Counted from the stretch's first letter, positions 1 to 7,237 are shown. The stretch: DNA of 15,309 nt from an uncultured Oscillospiraceae bacterium (GCA_934444765.1 CAKSDC010000026.1:1-15309); one strand, 5' to 3'. Made by a program: numbers and translations. Notes: generated by a model not told the origin, from the sequence alone.

Positions 1-22
1 TGCCGTTATTTTTCCTACTTGC

Positions 23-77
23 AATTCATCTCACTCACCTATAGAGGTGGGAGAATCCTTGCTATTATTTGTTAAAA
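23..77. repeat. 55-bp terminal inverted repeat, left copy
   Basis: This stretch is the exact reverse complement of 15255-15309. It contains a hairpin, CTCACCT-atag-AGGTGGG, with one G-T pair. It begins inside the last codons of the dockerin gene (the stop TAA at 72-74 lies within it) and sits directly 3' of that gene, as the right copy sits 3' of the phosphodiesterase gene. Both copies start with TTTTAAC when read in the direction of the adjacent gene. Repeated palindromes 3' of genes next to a short shared pentamer fit an IS200/IS605-type end or a derived palindromic repeat. That family assignment is inference; no transposase gene is present here. Confidence 0.85.
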
Positions 78-1490
78 TCCCAACAGTATCTTTTTAAGAC
101 CTACTAAGTCGGAAGTAGTAGCCTTACCGTCGCCGTTGATGTCGCCACATACTCCATTGATGAAGTTGTCACTGGTAGATTCGTTAGTGCCTAATAGTAA
201 CTTCTTTATGATTAATAGGTCAGCAGTGGAAGTCTTGCCGTCACCGTTGATGTCGCCGTATACACCGTTCACGAAGTTATTCGCAGTAGTCTGACTGGTA
301 GTATCGGTAGGGGTTTCAGGTTCAGTAGTAGTAGTGGTAGTTACGGTAGTATATTTAGGTTCTGTAGTAACTGTAGTGTACTTAGTTCCAGTAGTACCGA
401 TAATAACCGTAGTATACGTAGGTTCTGTAGTGACTGTATCTTTGTAGTCGTATACTATTTTGACGTTATCGCTACCTATAAAAGCACCTTCATTAACTTT
501 AGTATTATGAGAAGTTATAGTCACAGTCTGTAGATTAGTACAGTTAGAAAAGGACGTATAGCCTACACGTGTAACGTTTTCTGGAATAGTAACGTTGGTT
601 AGTGACGTACAACCTTTAAAAGAACACGACTCAATAGAAGTAATACTGTCTGGAATGGTTATATCTTCTAAAGACGTACAGTCTACAAACATACCCCAAC
701 TGATAGAAGTAGCACTATTAGAAAGTTTTACACTCTTCAAGGACGTACAGTTAAAGAATACACTATCTCCAAAAGAGGTGACACTATCAGGAATGGTTAT
801 ATCAGTTAAAGCCGTGCAACCGTAAAAGGCATTCTTACCGATATAGGTAATACCGTCAGAAAGGTTCACACTGGTTAATAGCTTGCAATCGTGAAAGGCA
901 TTGTATTCAATGGAAGTTACACTGTCAGGGATAGTCACACCAGTTAAAGACGTACTATCTTTGAAAGCCTCTTCACCGATATGCTTTACGCTATCTGGAA
1001 CGGTAACGTTGGCATCTGTACCTTGATACTTATGTAATACTCCGTCGCCTAATATCACATAGTCTTCAGTATGGCTATCCATAAAAGGAGTATTACCGAA
1101 AGCGTTGCGTCCGATAAAGGTTACACTATCTGGAATGGTTACGTTCTTTAGTGACGTACAACCGTTAAAAACACCATTACTAATAGAAGTAACAGTATCA
1201 GGAATAACCACACTCGTTAGAGAAGTGTAACCTTCAAAAGCACTAAAGCCGATAGCAACTACAGTATAGCCGTCTATAGTTTTAGGGATAGTTACTTCTG
1301 TGTCTGTACCAGTATACTTTTTAATGGTCACGGTCTTTTTAGCAAGGTCATATATAGAGTATTCAAAAGAACCGTCAGTGGAAGTCTCTGCATATACGTA
1401 GTCTGTAGGGTGTGATATCGCACCGTTAGGGATTGTCGAAACCGTAGTAGTCAAAGCCAATAAGCATATTAGTATCTTTTTAACGTCCAT
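72..1490 (-). CDS. Secreted BspA-like leucine-rich-repeat protein with type I dockerin
   Basis: A 472-residue secreted protein, probably a cellulosome-borne binding or adhesion component. Residues 1 to about 35 (MDVKKILICLLALTT...) form a signal peptide. About ten LRR_5-type repeats of roughly 23 residues follow (pattern VTIPDSVTSIG..AF.GCTSL). A Thr/Pro-rich linker spans about 352-404 and a type I dockerin 405-472, whose two calcium loops both read GDINGDGK. Dockerins bind cohesins of scaffoldins, so a cell-surface or extracellular complex is the likely location; no catalytic domain is visible. The start at 1490 is preferred because TAAGAAAGGACG lies about 10 bp upstream and the promoter is at 1528-1556; the frame stays open to 1592, but that would start upstream of the promoter. 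The stop codon lies inside the 55-bp terminal repeat and no separate terminator is seen. The domain call is secure; the ligand is unknown. Confidence 0.93.
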   Translation of the reverse strand: MDVKKILICLLALTTTVSTIPNGAISHPTDYVYAETSTDGSFEYSIYDLAKKTVTIKKYTGTDTEVTIPKTIDGYTVVAIGFSAFEGYTSLTSVVIPDTVTSISNGVFNGCTSLKNVTIPDSVTFIGRNAFGNTPFMDSHTEDYVILGDGVLHKYQGTDANVTVPDSVKHIGEEAFKDSTSLTGVTIPDSVTSIEYNAFHDCKLLTSVNLSDGITYIGKNAFYGCTALTDITIPDSVTSFGDSVFFNCTSLKSVKLSNSATSISWGMFVDCTSLEDITIPDSITSIESCSFKGCTSLTNVTIPENVTRVGYTSFSNCTNLQTVTITSHNTKVNEGAFIGSDNVKIVYDYKDTVTTEPTYTTVIIGTTGTKYTTVTTEPKYTTVTTTTTTEPETPTDTTSQTTANNFVNGVYGDINGDGKTSTADLLIIKKLLLGTNESTSDNFINGVCGDINGDGKATTSDLVGLKKILLGF

Positions 1491-1527
1491 TTTAAAAACG
1501 TCCTTTCTTATGTAGTATATAGATACT

Positions 1528-1556
1528 ATTATATCACATAATTTTTGGAAAGTCAA
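1528..1556 (-). promoter_or_regulatory. Promoter of the LRR-dockerin gene
   Basis: On the minus strand a TTGACT -35 (1551-1556) and a consensus TATAAT -10 (1528-1533) are separated by exactly 17 bp. The leader before the ATG at 1490 would be about 30 nt. Confidence 0.85.
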
Positions 1557-1573
1557 TATTATTCTATATACAC

Positions 1574-1594
1574 TTTTGTGAACTATACACAAAA
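1574..1594. promoter_or_regulatory. Inverted repeat between divergent promoters (possible operator)
   Basis: A perfect 7-bp inverted repeat, TTTTGTG-aactata-CACAAAA, lies between the two divergent -35 elements (1551-1556 and 1600-1605). The placement would let one regulator act on both genes. No regulator is identified, and a short AT-rich repeat could arise by chance. Confidence 0.4.
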
Positions 1595-1599
1595 AATGC

Positions 1600-1628
1600 T
1601 TTACTTATTCTTAAAAATATGTTATACT
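1600..1628 (+). promoter_or_regulatory. Promoter of the small gene at 1670
   Basis: A TTTACT -35 (1600-1605), a 17-bp spacer and a TATACT -10 (1623-1628) preceded by TGT, giving an extended -10. Transcription would start near 1635. Confidence 0.75.
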
Positions 1629-1650
1629 CTATACATAAAAAATATAGAGT
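1626..1650 (+). promoter_or_regulatory. 8-bp inverted repeat over the transcription start/leader
   Basis: ACTCTATA (1626-1633) and TATAGAGT (1643-1650) are perfect reverse complements with a 9-nt A-rich loop. They run from the -10 box to just upstream of the AAGGAG ribosome binding site. This could be an operator for autoregulation or a 5' leader hairpin; the sequence does not decide which. Confidence 0.5.
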
Positions 1651-1669
1651 ACAAGGAGAGACTACTAAC

Positions 1670-2035
1670 ATGACTATTACTATAGACATCTGCAACGTGG
1701 TTAAGGTGGAAAACATCACCGACCGCAACAACGCCACCATAGTATACAAAGACCAAAACCATTCCGAAAATAGAATTCCTTTAAAAGTTGCTGAACTGTG
1801 TTGGTTGAAAAAGTATCCGCAAAAGTCAGCATTGGACAAGCTATCTTATAAGGTTAATAAGATGCACTACATAGCAGACCGAAAAAGGATATCCAATACT
1901 GAACGTATAATAGTGTTCTACTTACCACAAGATACTACCATAGTATTATATTCCGATAGTACTACCGAAAAAAGCTACTTTAGACTTCTTAACACTTTGA
2001 ATAGCCAACGTTGGTGTACTTTCGATTGCAATTAG
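1670..2035 (+). CDS. Hypothetical 121-residue protein next to the iteron region
   Basis: I do not recognise this family. The protein (MTITIDICNVVKVEN...) is 121 residues, has no signal peptide or membrane segment, and mixes beta-prone stretches (TIVYKDQ, RIIVFYLPQDTTIVLYSD) with a Lys/Arg-rich middle (LKKYPQKSALDKLSYKVNK) that could contact nucleic acid. The start at 1670 is chosen because AAGGAG lies 11 bp upstream and the promoter -10 is at 1623-1628; an in-frame ATG at 1619 lies upstream of that -10. The gene has its own promoter and leader hairpin and is followed directly by about 0.5 kb of GTTAC/GTAAC repeats. Expression is well supported by these signals. A role in binding the downstream repeats is speculation from position alone. 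Confidence 0.75.
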   Translation: MTITIDICNVVKVENITDRNNATIVYKDQNHSENRIPLKVAELCWLKKYPQKSALDKLSYKVNKMHYIADRKRISNTERIIVFYLPQDTTIVLYSDSTTEKSYFRLLNTLNSQRWCTFDCN

Positions 2036-2132
2036 GGGGGTTAATATCATAAAGACTTACTATATGGCTACAAGAACTAAAAGACTACCTCTTAAATGAC
2101 TACTAAAGCAATAGATTAGGTCTGTTACAGAA

Positions 2133-2172
2133 AGTCGGTTACACTCTGTAACAGTCGGTAACACTCGGTAAC
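2133..2172. repeat. Decamer array 1 (AGTCGGTTAC family), four units
   Basis: Four consecutive 10-bp units: AGTCGGTTAC, ACTCTGTAAC, AGTCGGTAAC, ACTCGGTAAC. The first two also form the dyad GTTACA-ctc-TGTAAC (2138-2152). The spacing matches one turn of B-DNA, placing every core on the same helix face. Confidence 0.85.
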
Positions 2173-2366
2173 AGAATAAAGCACGTGTCTATGTGGATAT
2201 TGCACCTTTGTTACAGTGTTACAGAGATTTAGGGTAAAAACATTTTTCTGTGTATTTAAGTATCATAAATATATAGAAGTACATAACTATGTGGTTCTAT
2301 CTACAGGGTATATATATATATTTCAAAAAAAGTTTTAAAAACACTGTTTTTCTGTAACTCTGTAAC

Positions 2367-2408
2367 AGTCGGTTACAAAGTCGGTTACAGTCAGTTACAG
2401 TCGGTTAC
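2367..2408. repeat. Decamer array 2 (AGTCGGTTAC family), four units
   Basis: AGTCGGTTAC at 2367-2376, 2379-2388 and 2399-2408, with AGTCAGTTAC at 2389-2398; one 2-bp insertion follows the first unit. It is preceded by an 8-bp pair (TGTAACTC TGTAACAG, 2353-2368). All decamers here point the same way, unlike array 1, where the orientation of the core changes. Confidence 0.85.
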
Positions 2409-2442
2409 AAGATAAATCACACAACTATGTAGTCTAACGCAC

Positions 2443-2593
2443 TTTGTAACCGTGTAACCGAAAATACTATATAGACTTATTTTCTAAGTAGTATAATATA
2501 TCAATACACATAGCTATGTGGATTATATCTATAGCTAATATTAAACGATATACTTTTAAAAAAGTCTTGAAATCTCGGTTACACGGTTACAAA
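2443..2593. repeat. Perfect 19-bp inverted repeat made of two GTAAC pairs
   Basis: Positions 2443-2461 and 2575-2593 are exact reverse complements (arm TTTGTAACCGTGTAACCGA) separated by 113 bp. Each arm is one 8-bp tandem pair. The exact match over 19 bp, in a region where other units have diverged, suggests selection or recent copying. Confidence 0.85.
2507..2520. promoter_or_regulatory. 14-bp perfect palindrome CACATAGCTATGTG
   Basis: A perfect palindrome. A near-perfect relative, ACATAACTATGT, occurs at 2281-2292, and half-sites with CTATGTGG/CTATGTAG occur near 2189 and 2425. It looks like a binding site for a homodimeric protein, distinct from the GTTAC cores, and recurs at equivalent places in both tandem modules. 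Confidence 0.55.
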
Positions 2594-2617
2594 ATTTCAA
2601 GCCTCTAACTTAATATT

Positions 2618-2654
2618 AAAAAATAATAGTCGTCTGTATGTAGACGACTATTAT
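2618..2654 (-). terminator. Intrinsic terminator of the ymfF-ymfH-lgt-folD operon
   Basis: Read on the minus strand, a perfect 13-bp stem (arm ATAATAGTCGTCT, 6-nt loop) is followed by a T run (2618-2623 on the plus strand are all A). It starts about 30 bp beyond the folD stop codon. Confidence 0.9.
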
Positions 2655-2682
2655 AGTATATTCTAACTCTTAGTATCGATAA

Positions 2683-3537
2683 CTACTCTATACCGTGTTG
2701 TAGCTTACTTGCCGTTAGAGTGTTCTTCATTAACATGGCAATAGTCATAGGACCTACACCCCCTGGGACTGGTGTAATGTATCCTGCCTTTTTAGAGACT
2801 TCTGCAAAGTCCACGTCTCCGCATAGTCTACCGTCTGCCATGCGATTTATACCTACGTCTATTACTATCGCTCCTTGCTTTACCATATCGGCAGTCACAA
2901 AGTTTGGTCTACCTACAGACGCTACTATAACGTCAGCATTCAAACAGATACTCTTTAAATCCTTAGTCTTGGAATGGCATATAGTAACCGTTCCGTTACT
3001 ATGTAGTAAGAGCATAGCCATTGGCTTGCCTACTATGTTGCTACGACCGATGACTACACAGTCTTTTCCCGTTAGGTCTACACCTGTAGACTTTATGAGT
3101 TCCATAACGCCAGCTGGTGTGCAAGGTAGAAAAGCATAGTCACCAACCATAATCTTACCCACGTTTATTGGGTGAAAAGCATCTACGTCCTTATCTGGTG
3201 AGATTGCGTCTATTATAGCGGTTTCGTCTATATGCTTAGGTAGTGGAAGTTGTACTAATATACCGTTGATATTATCGTCTTGATTTAGAGCCTGTACTAA
3301 CTCTAATAGTTGAGATTGAGTAGTCTCTTGTGGTAGGGCGTACTCAAAAGATTTAAAGCCTACTAATTCGCAAGCCTTTTTCTTGTTGTTTACGTACACT
3401 CTTGAAGCTGGGTCATCACCTACTATTACTACTGCAAGACCAGTAGTTATTCCCATATCCATTAGCTTTTGATTTTCCAGTTTAACCTGTCGTTTAACGT
3501 TAGCGGATACTATCTTACCGTCTATTATGTTTGCCAT
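2683..3537 (-). CDS. folD: Bifunctional methylenetetrahydrofolate dehydrogenase/cyclohydrolase FolD
   Basis: FolD interconverts 5,10-methylene-THF, 5,10-methenyl-THF and 10-formyl-THF in cytosolic one-carbon metabolism, using NAD(P). At 284 residues it has the full family length. The active-site Tyr-x3-Lys is at Y48/K52 (SRVYVNNKKK). Also visible are VQLPLP (95-100), DKDVDAFHPINVG (115-127), the nucleotide-binding GRSNIVGKP (164-172), and PGGVGPMTIAML near the C-terminus. AGAAAGGA precedes the ATG at a normal distance. It is the last gene of the operon, 15 bp after lgt, and is followed by a strong terminator. Nothing in the sequence suggests loss of function. Confidence 0.97.
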   Translation of the reverse strand: MANIIDGKIVSANVKRQVKLENQKLMDMGITTGLAVVIVGDDPASRVYVNNKKKACELVGFKSFEYALPQETTQSQLLELVQALNQDDNINGILVQLPLPKHIDETAIIDAISPDKDVDAFHPINVGKIMVGDYAFLPCTPAGVMELIKSTGVDLTGKDCVVIGRSNIVGKPMAMLLLHSNGTVTICHSKTKDLKSICLNADVIVASVGRPNFVTADMVKQGAIVIDVGINRMADGRLCGDVDFAEVSKKAGYITPVPGGVGPMTIAMLMKNTLTASKLQHGIE

Positions 3538-3552
3538 TGTATACTTTCCTTT

Positions 3553-4509
3553 CTAATCTTTGTCTTTAGCGTTGTACTCTTTTACTGATATGTCGGTTAG
3601 TAAGAGTTTGCTATCTGGAGTATCTCTGTATAGAGTATAGTCCGAACCCATTCTCTTGACCTTAGAACCGTACACTATTAGTAGTATCACAGATACCAAT
3701 ACTAACACTACGGACAGTGCTTGAGATACTCTAATATTGCCTAACATTAGGCTATCCATTCTTAAACCTTCTATTACAGACCTTCCTAAACCATACCATA
3801 CTAAGTAGAGCAAGAACATTTGACCGTCGAACTTACGGTGTTTGGATATCAAGAACAGCACTATAAATCCCAATATACACCAGATACTCTCATACAGAAA
3901 GCATGGGTGAACCGTTTGATACATATCTATACTCTTGCCTTGGTCTATCATGGTCGCTATGTGTGACTGCACTAATCCACCTGACATTCCCCATGGTAGA
4001 GTGGTATTACTGCCGAAAGCCTCTTGATTGGTGAAGTTTCCCCACCTACCGACACCTTGCCCGATTAAAAAACTCATGCCTACTATGTCGAGCAGAGGCA
4101 GAATCTTGACCTTTTTGAACTTAGCTATAGTCAAACCCACCAGTAAAGAACCTATTATTCCACCGTAGATTGCCAATCCACCTTGACGTATATTAAATAT
4201 AGAGGCTGGACTGTCGGCATAGTCTTCCCATGCCATGACTACATAGTATGCCCTTGCACCTACTATTCCGCCGACTATACCACCTATTACACAGTCGATA
4301 ACTCTATCAGGGTTTAGACCGTACTTTTTCATCTGTGAAAATCCGAACACTAAAGCGAGTATCATACCTACCGATATTATGACTCCATACCATTGGATAT
4401 CCACACTACCTATACTGAACGCCGTTCTGTTTACGTGCAAGTCTATACCGATACGTGGGAAGACTATCTCATCATTAGTTAGTCCTGTAAGTTTTTCTGA
4501 AATATCCAT
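3553..4509 (-). CDS. lgt: Prolipoprotein diacylglyceryl transferase Lgt
   Basis: Lgt transfers diacylglycerol from phosphatidylglycerol to the lipobox cysteine of prelipoproteins in the cytoplasmic membrane. The 318-residue protein has several hydrophobic segments. Family landmarks are IQWYGV (38-43), the signature GRWGNFTNQEAFG (154-166), HPCFLYES (201-208) and YGLGRSVIEGLR (239-250). The C-terminal tail of about 40 residues is charged and longer than usual. In the motif written HGG in E. coli Lgt, this protein has YGG (Y115-G-G). It lies 8 bp after ymfH and 15 bp before folD, so it is co-transcribed with them. Confidence 0.96.
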   Translation of the reverse strand: MDISEKLTGLTNDEIVFPRIGIDLHVNRTAFSIGSVDIQWYGVIISVGMILALVFGFSQMKKYGLNPDRVIDCVIGGIVGGIVGARAYYVVMAWEDYADSPASIFNIRQGGLAIYGGIIGSLLVGLTIAKFKKVKILPLLDIVGMSFLIGQGVGRWGNFTNQEAFGSNTTLPWGMSGGLVQSHIATMIDQGKSIDMYQTVHPCFLYESIWCILGFIVLFLISKHRKFDGQMFLLYLVWYGLGRSVIEGLRMDSLMLGNIRVSQALSVVLVLVSVILLIVYGSKVKRMGSDYTLYRDTPDSKLLLTDISVKEYNAKDKD

Positions 4510-4517
4510 ATATACAC

Positions 4518-5795
4518 CTATCCTTTTATTACCGATAGTACCGCATATTCAGGATTAAGTCGGGTTTGTAAGCAGTCCTGAACGTCTTGATACGTTATAC
4601 TACTCAATACGTTTAAACTCTCAAACGGTTGAACCCCCGAAAAGTAAGAGTTTACAAGTTCATTAGCTACAGAGCTTACGTTGTTATACTCTTTAATCAG
4701 GTCACCATAGATAGACTTTTTTATCGCCTCAAAAGACTGCCTATCTATACCGTTAGCCTTAGCGTCGGCAATGGCTTTGAACAGTCTATCTCGAACCTCT
4801 TTCGGACTTTCCGACTGTCCCGAAATGATAGTAGAAAAGAAGCCGTCACCGTTGAACACCTCAGCCTCTAACGTTGAGTTGATAAGTCCTTGTCTTAACA
4901 TCTGTTCACAGGTTGGTGAAGATACGTCTATTAACACGTTGGCTAATACGTAAGCCTCTAACTCTGCCTTTAGGTTAGCGTGTGCGACTTCCGGTTTAGA
5001 CTTGAACCCTAAACTGAATATCGGTGTGCCGACTGGTATAGTTTCCTCTACCTCACTACGTACTATAGTAGAAGGTTCTTGTGGCATAGCAGTCTTTAAC
5101 TGAATGTCCTTGCAAGGTTTAAGGAGTTCGTCTGCTATAGTTAAGACTTCCTGTTCGTCCACGTTGCCAGCAACGGATAGCACCATATTATTTAAGTTAT
5201 AGAACGTATTATAACACTTGTACAGTAGCTTGTAGTCTATCTGTGCTATACTTTCGATAGTACCTGCAATGTCTATCTTTACTGGGTGGTTATGGTACAT
5301 TCCCCTTAGTAGGTTAAAGAATACTTTCCATGAAGGGTTATCGTTACACATCTGAATTTCCTGTCCTATGATGCCTTGCTCCTTGTCCACGTTCTCTTTA
5401 GTAAAGTAAGGCTCTTGAACGAACGATAACAGTATTCTCAAACTATCCGCAAAGTTTTCCGAACAGCTAAACAGATAGCAAGTCTTATCGAACGATGTGA
5501 ACGCATTAGCAGAAGCTCCCGTCTTAGCGTATAGTTCAAATACGTCTGTATCTTCATTTTCGAACAGTTTATGCTCCAAAAAGTGTGCTATACCCTCTGG
5601 AACGGTAGTATATTCGCTATCTTGCATAGTCTTGAACATGGTATTGATAGAACCGTACTTAGTACCAAACAGAACCTCTGTAGTAGAAAAGCCTTCCATT
5701 TTGCATATCAGTATCTGTAGACCGCTACTATGCTTTATACTTACTACCTCATCACCAGTGATAGAGTTTCTTATAACTTCCCTTGAATTGACCAT
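4518..5795 (-). CDS. ymfH: M16 family zinc metallopeptidase, active subunit (YmfH-like)
   Basis: A 425-residue M16B peptidase. The inverted zinc motif HFLEH is at 71-75 (H71, E74, H75), and the third ligand is probably E146 in GIIGQEI (141-147). The conserved NAFTSFDKTCYLFSC segment follows the catalytic helix. Its AAAGGAG ribosome binding site lies within the last codons of the upstream partner gene and the start codon begins 2 bp after that stop, so translation is very likely coupled. Families of this pair are also spelled YfmH/YfmF and have been named for an association with EF-P modification in Bacillus. The substrate here is unknown. Confidence 0.93.
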   Translation of the reverse strand: MVNSREVIRNSITGDEVVSIKHSSGLQILICKMEGFSTTEVLFGTKYGSINTMFKTMQDSEYTTVPEGIAHFLEHKLFENEDTDVFELYAKTGASANAFTSFDKTCYLFSCSENFADSLRILLSFVQEPYFTKENVDKEQGIIGQEIQMCNDNPSWKVFFNLLRGMYHNHPVKIDIAGTIESIAQIDYKLLYKCYNTFYNLNNMVLSVAGNVDEQEVLTIADELLKPCKDIQLKTAMPQEPSTIVRSEVEETIPVGTPIFSLGFKSKPEVAHANLKAELEAYVLANVLIDVSSPTCEQMLRQGLINSTLEAEVFNGDGFFSTIISGQSESPKEVRDRLFKAIADAKANGIDRQSFEAIKKSIYGDLIKEYNNVSSVANELVNSYFSGVQPFESLNVLSSITYQDVQDCLQTRLNPEYAVLSVIKG

Positions 5796-5797
5796 GG

Positions 5798-7075
5798 CTA
5801 CTGCTCCTTTCTATCTAATGGATTTAAAGTATATATAGTATCTAATACTAAGGCTTTAGCGGACTGTACTATCTGTGGTTTGGTGACTTTGCGGAACTTT
5901 TCCAACTCACTGTCTAACGTGCGATTTAAACCGTGTACTATGTCGGTTAAGTACCAACTAACGTAGTCAGCGTGAACGTCACCTAAAGACTTTAGACTGT
6001 TACTGATATAGGTTATCGCCTCGTCAACGTCATGTTCAGAAAAGTTGCCGTCTTTAAGGTCTTCAACCTGTTGTAGAATGGCTTGCTTAGACTGTTCATA
6101 GTTTTTAGGCTCTATACCACTATCTATATATAGTACTCCCTTAGTGTTGTCTATTGAACTTTGACAGTAGTAGCATAGACTTAGCTTTTCCCTAACGTTA
6201 GCGAACAGTTTAGAAGTAGGTGTTAGACCTAAGATAGCGTTCATTACTATGTTAGCGTGACGGTTGGAACAGTCTGTCTTAAAAGCCATTATAAGTTTAG
6301 TCTGATTAACGTCCATACTTTCGGAAAGTTCAGCTACTGTAGACTTAGCTACACTCTTAGCACTCTTTGGGAATGGTTGAACGGTTCTATTATCCAGTGT
6401 AGAAAACGCTTTGGTGAACTGTTCCTGAACGTACGGTTTATCTTCTCTGCCAACGTAAAAGATTTCTATATTTGCAGTATTGATAAGTGTATTCAGTCTG
6501 TTCAACACTTGCTTAGAGGTTATCTCTCTAACTAAGCCTCTATCATCGTATATGCAGTACTGAGCAGGTTCTCCAGCAAAGATAGTCTTATTAGCTTGAG
6601 TTACAGCGTAGTGACGCTTGTTATTAATCTGATTTTCTATACTATCAGTGAGTTCATTCTTTATTATGTTAAAAGTTTCGGCGTGTAGGTCGCCATTGAC
6701 TAAGTACGGATTGAATATACAGTCCACTAAGATATCCACCATAGACTTGGTAATATCCTCTTCATCGAACGTGTAAAGGTCGTCTATCCAGTTAGCCTGT
6801 AAGGTTAGTATCTGTAAGTCCGCAAAAGATTTAAAAGAGTATCCTATTCCAGAACCATATAGTTCTTGTAACCTTTTGGACATCTTAGCTATAGTAGGAT
6901 ACTTACTATTAGTTTCACTAACGGTAGCTATAGCGAAGCAGTTCAACAGAAAGTCTTTAGCCTCTAAAGGAACTATAAACTTTATGGTCAAGGTGTTAGA
7001 CTTGAACTTGCTATCTATTACGGAGTTATAGTATATACCGTCTAATAGTCTGTGTCTTGTGTAGTTATACGACAT
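5798..7075 (-). CDS. ymfF: M16 family protein, catalytically inactive partner (YmfF-like)
   Basis: A 425-residue M16-fold protein, the same length as its neighbour, that lacks the HxxEH zinc motif. The corresponding region reads YPTIAKMSKRLQELYGSGIG (59-78), the pattern usual for YmfF-type subunits. M16B enzymes commonly work as dimers of an active and an inactive chain, so it probably pairs with the next gene product. The start at 7075 is supported by GGAGG about 8 bp upstream; the frame stays open to 7144, but that would begin upstream of the promoter -10 at 7115-7120. It is the first gene of the operon that continues through lgt and folD. Confidence 0.9.
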   Translation of the reverse strand: MSYNYTRHRLLDGIYYNSVIDSKFKSNTLTIKFIVPLEAKDFLLNCFAIATVSETNSKYPTIAKMSKRLQELYGSGIGYSFKSFADLQILTLQANWIDDLYTFDEEDITKSMVDILVDCIFNPYLVNGDLHAETFNIIKNELTDSIENQINNKRHYAVTQANKTIFAGEPAQYCIYDDRGLVREITSKQVLNRLNTLINTANIEIFYVGREDKPYVQEQFTKAFSTLDNRTVQPFPKSAKSVAKSTVAELSESMDVNQTKLIMAFKTDCSNRHANIVMNAILGLTPTSKLFANVREKLSLCYYCQSSIDNTKGVLYIDSGIEPKNYEQSKQAILQQVEDLKDGNFSEHDVDEAITYISNSLKSLGDVHADYVSWYLTDIVHGLNRTLDSELEKFRKVTKPQIVQSAKALVLDTIYTLNPLDRKEQ

Positions 7076-7114
7076 TAATATTTCCCTCCAATATTTTTTT
7101 AAAACACATATTAT

Positions 7115-7123
7115 ATTATACCA
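7115..7123 (-). promoter_or_regulatory. Extended -10 promoter of the ymfF operon
   Basis: The minus strand reads TGGTATAAT, an extended -10 with a perfect TATAAT hexamer. No good -35 is seen at 17 bp (TGGCTA), as is usual for extended -10 promoters. The leader to the ATG at 7075 would be about 33 nt. Confidence 0.7.
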
Positions 7124-7176
7124 CAAAACTTTTAGAATAGCCATACTTATTGAAAAATTTCATGTATCGCACACAT

Positions 7177-7205
7177 TTGACTTTTTTCACTAAAGGTGCT
7201 ACACT
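7177..7205 (+). promoter_or_regulatory. Promoter of hydF
   Basis: TTGACT (7177-7182), a 17-bp spacer and TACACT (7200-7205) preceded by TGC (extended -10). It is divergent from the ymfF promoter, with the two -10 boxes about 80 bp apart. Confidence 0.8.
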
Positions 7206-7237
7206 ATGGATAGACTTTTTTTTGAGGTGATACACTT

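Larger units (their letters stand above)
2124..2592. repeat. Iteron-like region: 17 GTTAC/GTAAC cores in two diverged tandem modules
   Basis: This fills most of the 647-bp gene-free gap 2036-2682. GTTAC or its complement GTAAC starts at 2124, 2138, 2148, 2158, 2168, 2210, 2218, 2354, 2362, 2372, 2384, 2394, 2404, 2446, 2454, 2578 and 2586; about one would be expected by chance in this length. Steps are mostly exactly 10 bp (arrays) or 8 bp (pairs). Between the clusters sit four CTATGTGG-like sites (2190, 2288, 2426, 2515). The order of elements in about 2133-2366 repeats in about 2367-2592, so there are two diverged copies of about 230 bp. Such helically phased repeats usually bind a protein in repeated units, as at replication origins, partition sites or operators. 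Which of these applies here is not shown by the sequence. Confidence 0.85.

Noticed and set aside
595..825. Plus-strand open frame opposite the LRR gene
   Set aside because: It mirrors the regular LRR repeats, with no ribosome binding site and no recognisable protein pattern.
2049..2119. Tiny reading frames after the GGGGGG run at 2035-2040 (an 11-codon frame from the ATG at 2064 overlapping a 7-codon frame at 2096)
   Set aside because: The G run is too far (23 bp) from the first ATG and would fit only an ATA start at 2049. The frames are too short to support as genes, though a leader peptide is not excluded.
2124..2592. CRISPR array
   Set aside because: The repeat units are 8-12 bp with no unique spacers of 25-40 bp and no cas genes nearby.
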